9,518 nucleotides of DNA, from assembly GCA_030039575.1 (NCBI GenBank), contig JASHVH010000132.1, positions 1 through 9,518 on the forward strand, read 5' to 3'. The notes beneath the pieces are model-generated. The model did not search any database. It was given only the letters and a program-made list of their open reading frames with translations, and was not told the DNA's origin. The stretch is from Acidimicrobiales bacterium (GTDB taxonomy: Bacteria; Actinomycetota; Acidimicrobiia; Acidimicrobiales; Palsa-688). A program made the position numbers and the translations under genes. The first letter of the stretch is position 1; each line of letters starts with the position of its first letter. Of this stretch, positions 8,801-9,518 are shown in pieces.

Positions 8801-9518
8801 ACCTACGAACGGGACATCATGGTCGCCCCGCAGCGATTGGCCCAGGGGGTGGCGACCCTCGAGGCGGCCACCGCGAATTACGCCGGCCGCCCCGTGCCGC
8901 TGTTAGAGATGGAGTACGGCCAGCTGCTCAACTCCAACCCGACTGGCTACCCCTACTACCACTACTCCCTCGATGAGGCGCTGCTCAACGCAAGCCAGCT
9001 AATCGAGTTGGTCCGCCTCGGCATCCCGGTGGCGGACCGCCAGCTCGTGGCCGGCGAGGTGCCGGCGGCATCGCGCTGCTGCGCGAAACTCCCGGGAGGG
9101 GCCCCGTACGCGAGTACTGGCGCCATCGGTACCCCGGGCCCGGGCACCGTCCTCGAAGCGACGGGGGACCTGTACGCCTTGTTCGCAGGCTTGGCGGGCG
9201 GGAGCGTGGTCCCGGCGGCGACGCTAGACAACCCCGTCCTCGCCACGGTTGCCGGGCAGGATGTCGGCACAATGCTCGTCCTGGCCGTGCGAAAGGGCCA
9301 AGAGCTTTACGTCATCGGGGTCAACCGCAGCCCCACCGAAGCCCTCAGCGCCAGGCTGTCGCTGGACGGATCCACCGTGAGGAGCGCCGGCGTCGTCGAC
9401 AGCCTCGATGGCGCGTCGGCGTTGAGCTACAACAGTTTGGCTGCGCCCCAGGCCGTCCACCTGACCAGCAGCGGGCTGGCGGAGACCGGGGACGACCTGG
9501 CGGTCACCTTTCCCGCCC
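2759..9518 (+). CDS. Giant secreted multidomain glycoside hydrolase-like protein, 3' end outside window
   Basis: One frame stays open from ATG 2759 to the last base: 2253 codons with no stop, checked codon by codon. Order by residue: signal peptide 1-35; two 25-residue repeats 53-101; small beta unit about 145-184; jelly-roll-like domain about 215-347; six-hairpin glycosidase-like module A 348-931; Pro/Ala linker; second small beta unit about 968-1008; six-hairpin module B 1016-1621; linker; GH51-like domain from about 1653 to the end. Both modules carry MRDSFW, DESNLLY and YQNGGxW, motifs like those of (alpha/alpha)6-barrel hydrolases such as GH63 or the glycogen debranching C-domain. The last domain has LRYPGG (1709-1714), GVGNE (acid/base E1817) and EYG (likely nucleophile E2052). 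Paired cysteines and proline linkers fit a secreted protein. The role is inferred as depolymerisation or trimming of a complex, perhaps arabinose-containing, polysaccharide. The substrate is unknown and no exact GH family can be given for modules A and B. Confidence 0.85.
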   Translation, partial: MRRAFPSRAVDRRWAVGGLVAVVPVLVMGSGIAFAGVPSPTVQAARPASVEATDRGGVGAPASGRSLGLGPQAGNIGTDRGGVGALASGRSLGLGPQAGKTAAAKIDRSPEGHPHRQTTYDAASYSPAGSTLTATSQTFGPVSGMHVDIEGAASSGYRAVIYDGGTFVTGRGMVGPWDVAVVPPAQGPRTVSCTLGQANTCTGLAQQATPSDGLTKPAEDGGLSARKTVRAVPGDQDMYFNVADSIAYSANYAATFTIEYYDRGKGSWLLEYDSTRRSNGKYAVAGAVRQHNTGTWKKASFSVTGALFAHQENGGTDFRIASLSPVIVHEVSVRITAPPNRTVAHLQNKYTQVSYSPTTRTLTLSGATNTVQGATVSRSESYRFVNSETIASIVGIQSDKAIAAWYSPYTDFPAGWEPMWAGGDSRYYSSPTTNDNPQDSPIPVLGVSDGQYVYGVASGATWDYPVPGYNTPHLVINGNRLAAPQMGTQANPVRLRPGVPQQWETVFFRSSPSAYEMELSGEVAMAESLGFTAADSPGLTGAVPDGPAGPSPAERQGAAADFGLIMRATAYWLREAPHGSGHALVPSPHYSPGTYMRDSFWTALGMAGTPLFTATEEPIFDAFTRSVPSSGPQAGHVPVALGGALYPDESNLLYLVRLYDDVVVNHLPVEDLGVAKLVLNYVRTKQVRDGAWLTTAPQKHGQFTISPDTWLDGYLYPQGAVSGYAQGLYVVALEAAQKLGLGVSDSAIAQADRVYRSLYDPKLGYLRWLSTNTYKGPDVLVGDALSLLLFNRPLLPEAEVASTLAHQDWTPYGMAVLATKDNGYLPSHDFETLEENDTGQVIGVGETGGWYQNGGSWFLYAYLAEWAAARQGDAQANALMAQSISDEVDVTPMSKEFQLTSTRPGYYSYPPGSSNFQRQGYGWNAAYLAFAPALSSVAGPALPATGKAAAPLPGPPAPAGASYGPATAMHVVVTGRASTGLAAYIVDGRTLVTKRGMVGPADLTVLAPSGPVELLNRYRQASYDRATATLTLSGATNTVGGSTLTRWESYRFVGGEVIEAKIGVSTSRGRAIKLYYSPYTDFPSAWKTLRPAANDSLPRYWFTRSYSSPETAGSAGTEYGLPLLGAYAGDYIYGVASGDTWQYPIDGYGNPHLTVEGNRLGAPQIGDASHPISLAAGQARQWMQVFYRSAPSAYDFELEGEVAMARALGYTPQSSPGVTGPLDPKGLPAAPVRDPQAVQGAMSDWGLVLDATAYWELQTTPSGTRTVVPSNAYAPRTFMRDSFWTLLGLGGVLGDQAEAYTMKLFTANIARAGPSAGVVPTSVRPPDSPGYGIVASHQPPAAVDESNLLYIIRMYYDVEVRHLRGVLERPDAALALQWVVDHRVKDGRVVQITTRAGSWLDTAYTPLGSVNTYTQGLYVVALMAAKGLGLNVSDSQISAAQSAYAALYSPSLGYLPWDSAPGYRYRAPDVLAGEAWSLFLFNRSILPSSVVAATLRSLVTTPYGMADVAGPDGSYLDNANPMVMLQGIDGLDSPGHYQNGGDWYLFNYWAAYAGERLHIPGSAGLVSWDTSRQLAVDPTSHEYLVTESSAPSSPGTGDQVPMSSPANRQGYGWNAAFNAFNATAGRALTPASEPPTPAGTTRASAPSPGAGPVVVAVDTTRTIGSVSKAALGQDYEWSFDGMGSFDPTSGHFYPDFVHQLTDVVQPGSLRYPGGISSDTFHWERAIGPERRRTPNAYGPTEGPSASTVGPDEFGQLLDDTGATGVITVNFGTGTAQEAADFVSYMTGAVGTSKWADLRAKNGHPKPYDVPWWGVGNEANQPSELYWRGGAPVSVGGPPGACQSVVTCLYIYGGSTRFTKQAVAGYADRRPSASFSTGQPGQSFYAAYPPVLSSSATVYVGGTAWRKVRSLSAAGPGSHVYVLDPSSGRITFGDGAHGAVPAAGAQVTLSYVSGPHDGFLQFYKAMKAANPSIKVCSSDADTSFIKSMGSSLPYDCLQNDDYASASTVGNDVPIATYERDIMVAPQRLAQGVATLEAATANYAGRPVPLLEMEYGQLLNSNPTGYPYYHYSLDEALLNASQLIELVRLGIPVADRQLVAGEVPAASRCCAKLPGGAPYASTGAIGTPGPGTVLEATGDLYALFAGLAGGSVVPAATLDNPVLATVAGQDVGTMLVLAVRKGQELYVIGVNRSPTEALSARLSLDGSTVRSAGVVDSLDGASALSYNSLAAPQAVHLTSSGLAETGDDLAVTFPA
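2915..3057 (+). repeat. In-frame 75-bp tandem repeat with internal palindromes
   Basis: Unit 1 is 2915-2989 and unit 2 begins at 2990. They match for 68 bases (to 3057) with one C/T difference, which changes A-P-A to A-L-A. The unit is exactly 25 codons and encodes TDRGGVGAPASGRSLGLGPQ plus AGNIG or AGKTA. Inside each unit an 8-bp inverted repeat, GCCTGGGG and CCCCAGGC, brackets TTGGGG (2955-2976 and 3030-3051). The cassette GGGGTTGGGGCCCC occurs at 2927, 2959 and 3034, and with one changed base at 3002. The repeat lies between the signal peptide and the first folded domain, so the peptide is probably a flexible spacer. The G-runs could form a quadruplex on the coding strand. Confidence 0.85.
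3401..3799 (+). other. Jelly-roll-like accessory domain, present only before module A
   Basis: Residues 215-347 contain MYFNVADS, FTIEYYDRGKGSWLLEYDS, GTWKKASFSVTGALF, HQENGGTDFRIAS and VIVHEVSVRI. This spacing of beta strands and aromatic residues is typical of jelly-roll carbohydrate-binding or decoration domains on bacterial hydrolases. Module B has no equivalent; there the small beta unit runs almost straight into the module. Carbohydrate binding is inferred, and no CBM family can be named from sequence alone. Confidence 0.5.
3800..5551 (+). other. Six-hairpin glycosidase-like module A (first of two tandem copies)
   Basis: Residues 348-931 start with a beta-rich region (NKYTQVSYSP, TLTLSGATNTV, YSPYTDFP) and go on to an (alpha/alpha)6-type barrel. 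Its motifs are MRDSFW (596-601), DESNLLYLVRLY (648-659), GYAQGLYVVAL, YQNGGSW (851-857) and GYGWNAAYLAF at the end. Acidic candidates are D598, E649 and E846. S856 stands where module B has an Asp. A small unit upstream (3191-3310, ending GRGMVGP) is also repeated before module B. The fold assignment rests on motif order, not on a search. Confidence 0.6.
5804..7621 (+). other. Six-hairpin glycosidase-like module B (second tandem copy)
   Basis: Residues 1016-1621 repeat module A in the same order: NRYRQASYDR, TLTLSGATNTV, WESYRFV, YSPYTDFP, MRDSFW (1279-1284), DESNLLYIIRMY (1344-1355), TYTQGLYVVAL, YQNGGDW (1537-1543) and GYGWNAAFNAF. Compared with A it has D1532 for E846 and D1542 for S856. 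The preceding small unit (5660-5782, MHVVVTG to GMVGP) matches 3191-3310. Short DNA blocks are still identical, for example GAGAGCTACCGGTTCGT in both copies, but overall divergence shows an old internal duplication. Confidence 0.65.
7715..9518 (+). other. GH51-like (clan GH-A) catalytic domain, runs off the window
   Basis: From residue 1653 the chain reads as a TIM-barrel hydrolase of alpha-L-arabinofuranosidase type. Landmarks are LRYPGGISSDTFHWE (1709 on), GPDEFGQLL, VITVNFGTGTAQEAADFVSYM, VPWWGVGNEANQ (acid/base E1817), LLEMEYGQLL (E2052 as likely nucleophile; E2050 is the alternative) and DRQLVAGE. A C-terminal beta sandwich follows (LYVIGVNRSP, LSARLSL). Cysteine pairs (ACQSVVTC, VCSSD with DCLQ, RCCAK) suggest disulfides outside the cell. 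Arabinofuranosidase activity is inferred from family likeness; other clan GH-A activities remain possible. Confidence 0.65.
8438..8617 (+). other. FGDG beta domain inserted in the GH51-like barrel
   Basis: Residues 1894-1953 contain SATVYVGGTAWRKVRSLSAA, YVLDPSSGRITFGDGAHG (FGDG at 1931-1934), PAAGAQVTLSY and VSG. The pattern x-V-x-G-x-x-W-x-x-V-x-S-L, D-x-x-x-G-x-I-x-F-G-D-G-x-x-G, P-x-x-G-x-x-V-x-x-x-Y resembles a beta domain of phage-type putative baseplate assembly proteins. Here it sits between the acid/base and nucleophile motifs, near the expected substrate cleft. Its function is unknown; substrate recognition or anchoring is a guess. Confidence 0.55.

Overview
The window is strongly GC-rich, with G/C-ending codons, long spurious open frames on both strands, canonical AGGAGG-type ribosome binding sites and long secreted multidomain proteins. 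This fits a high-GC actinobacterium, perhaps a soil or acid-environment lineage such as Acidimicrobiia or Thermoleophilia. That placement is inference; no rRNA, tRNA or other taxonomic marker is present. Every supported gene is on the + strand.

Layout. (1) Positions 1-255 hold the C-terminal end of a beta-propeller-like secreted protein cut by the window edge. (2) Positions 256-570 are a 315-base non-coding stretch with a perfect 11-bp tandem repeat and a cluster of inverted repeats, two of which are mutually exclusive. (3) Positions 571-1100 hold the C-terminal half of a conserved secreted-protein family whose good RBS/ATG lies in a different frame from the conserved domain, so it looks truncated or frameshifted. 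(4) Positions 1265-2581 encode a complete ferritin-like (VioB-N-like) protein. (5) From 2759 to the window end one frame stays open for 2253 codons with no stop. I walked it codon by codon. It encodes a giant secreted multidomain carbohydrate-active protein.

The giant protein begins with a signal peptide, followed by two 25-residue tandem repeats, a small beta unit and a jelly-roll-like domain. Next come two tandem copies of an (alpha/alpha)6-barrel (six-hairpin glycosidase-like) module, joined by Pro/Ala-rich linkers. The end is a clan GH-A / GH51-like arabinofuranosidase-type domain. That last domain has a segment inserted between its acid/base and nucleophile motifs which resembles the FGDG beta domain of phage baseplate proteins.

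The window reads as an accessory, surface or secreted polysaccharide-processing region. The giant enzyme could attack a branched, possibly arabinose-containing polysaccharide with three catalytic modules in one chain. The link between it and the upstream ferritin-like gene is only positional (177-base gap).
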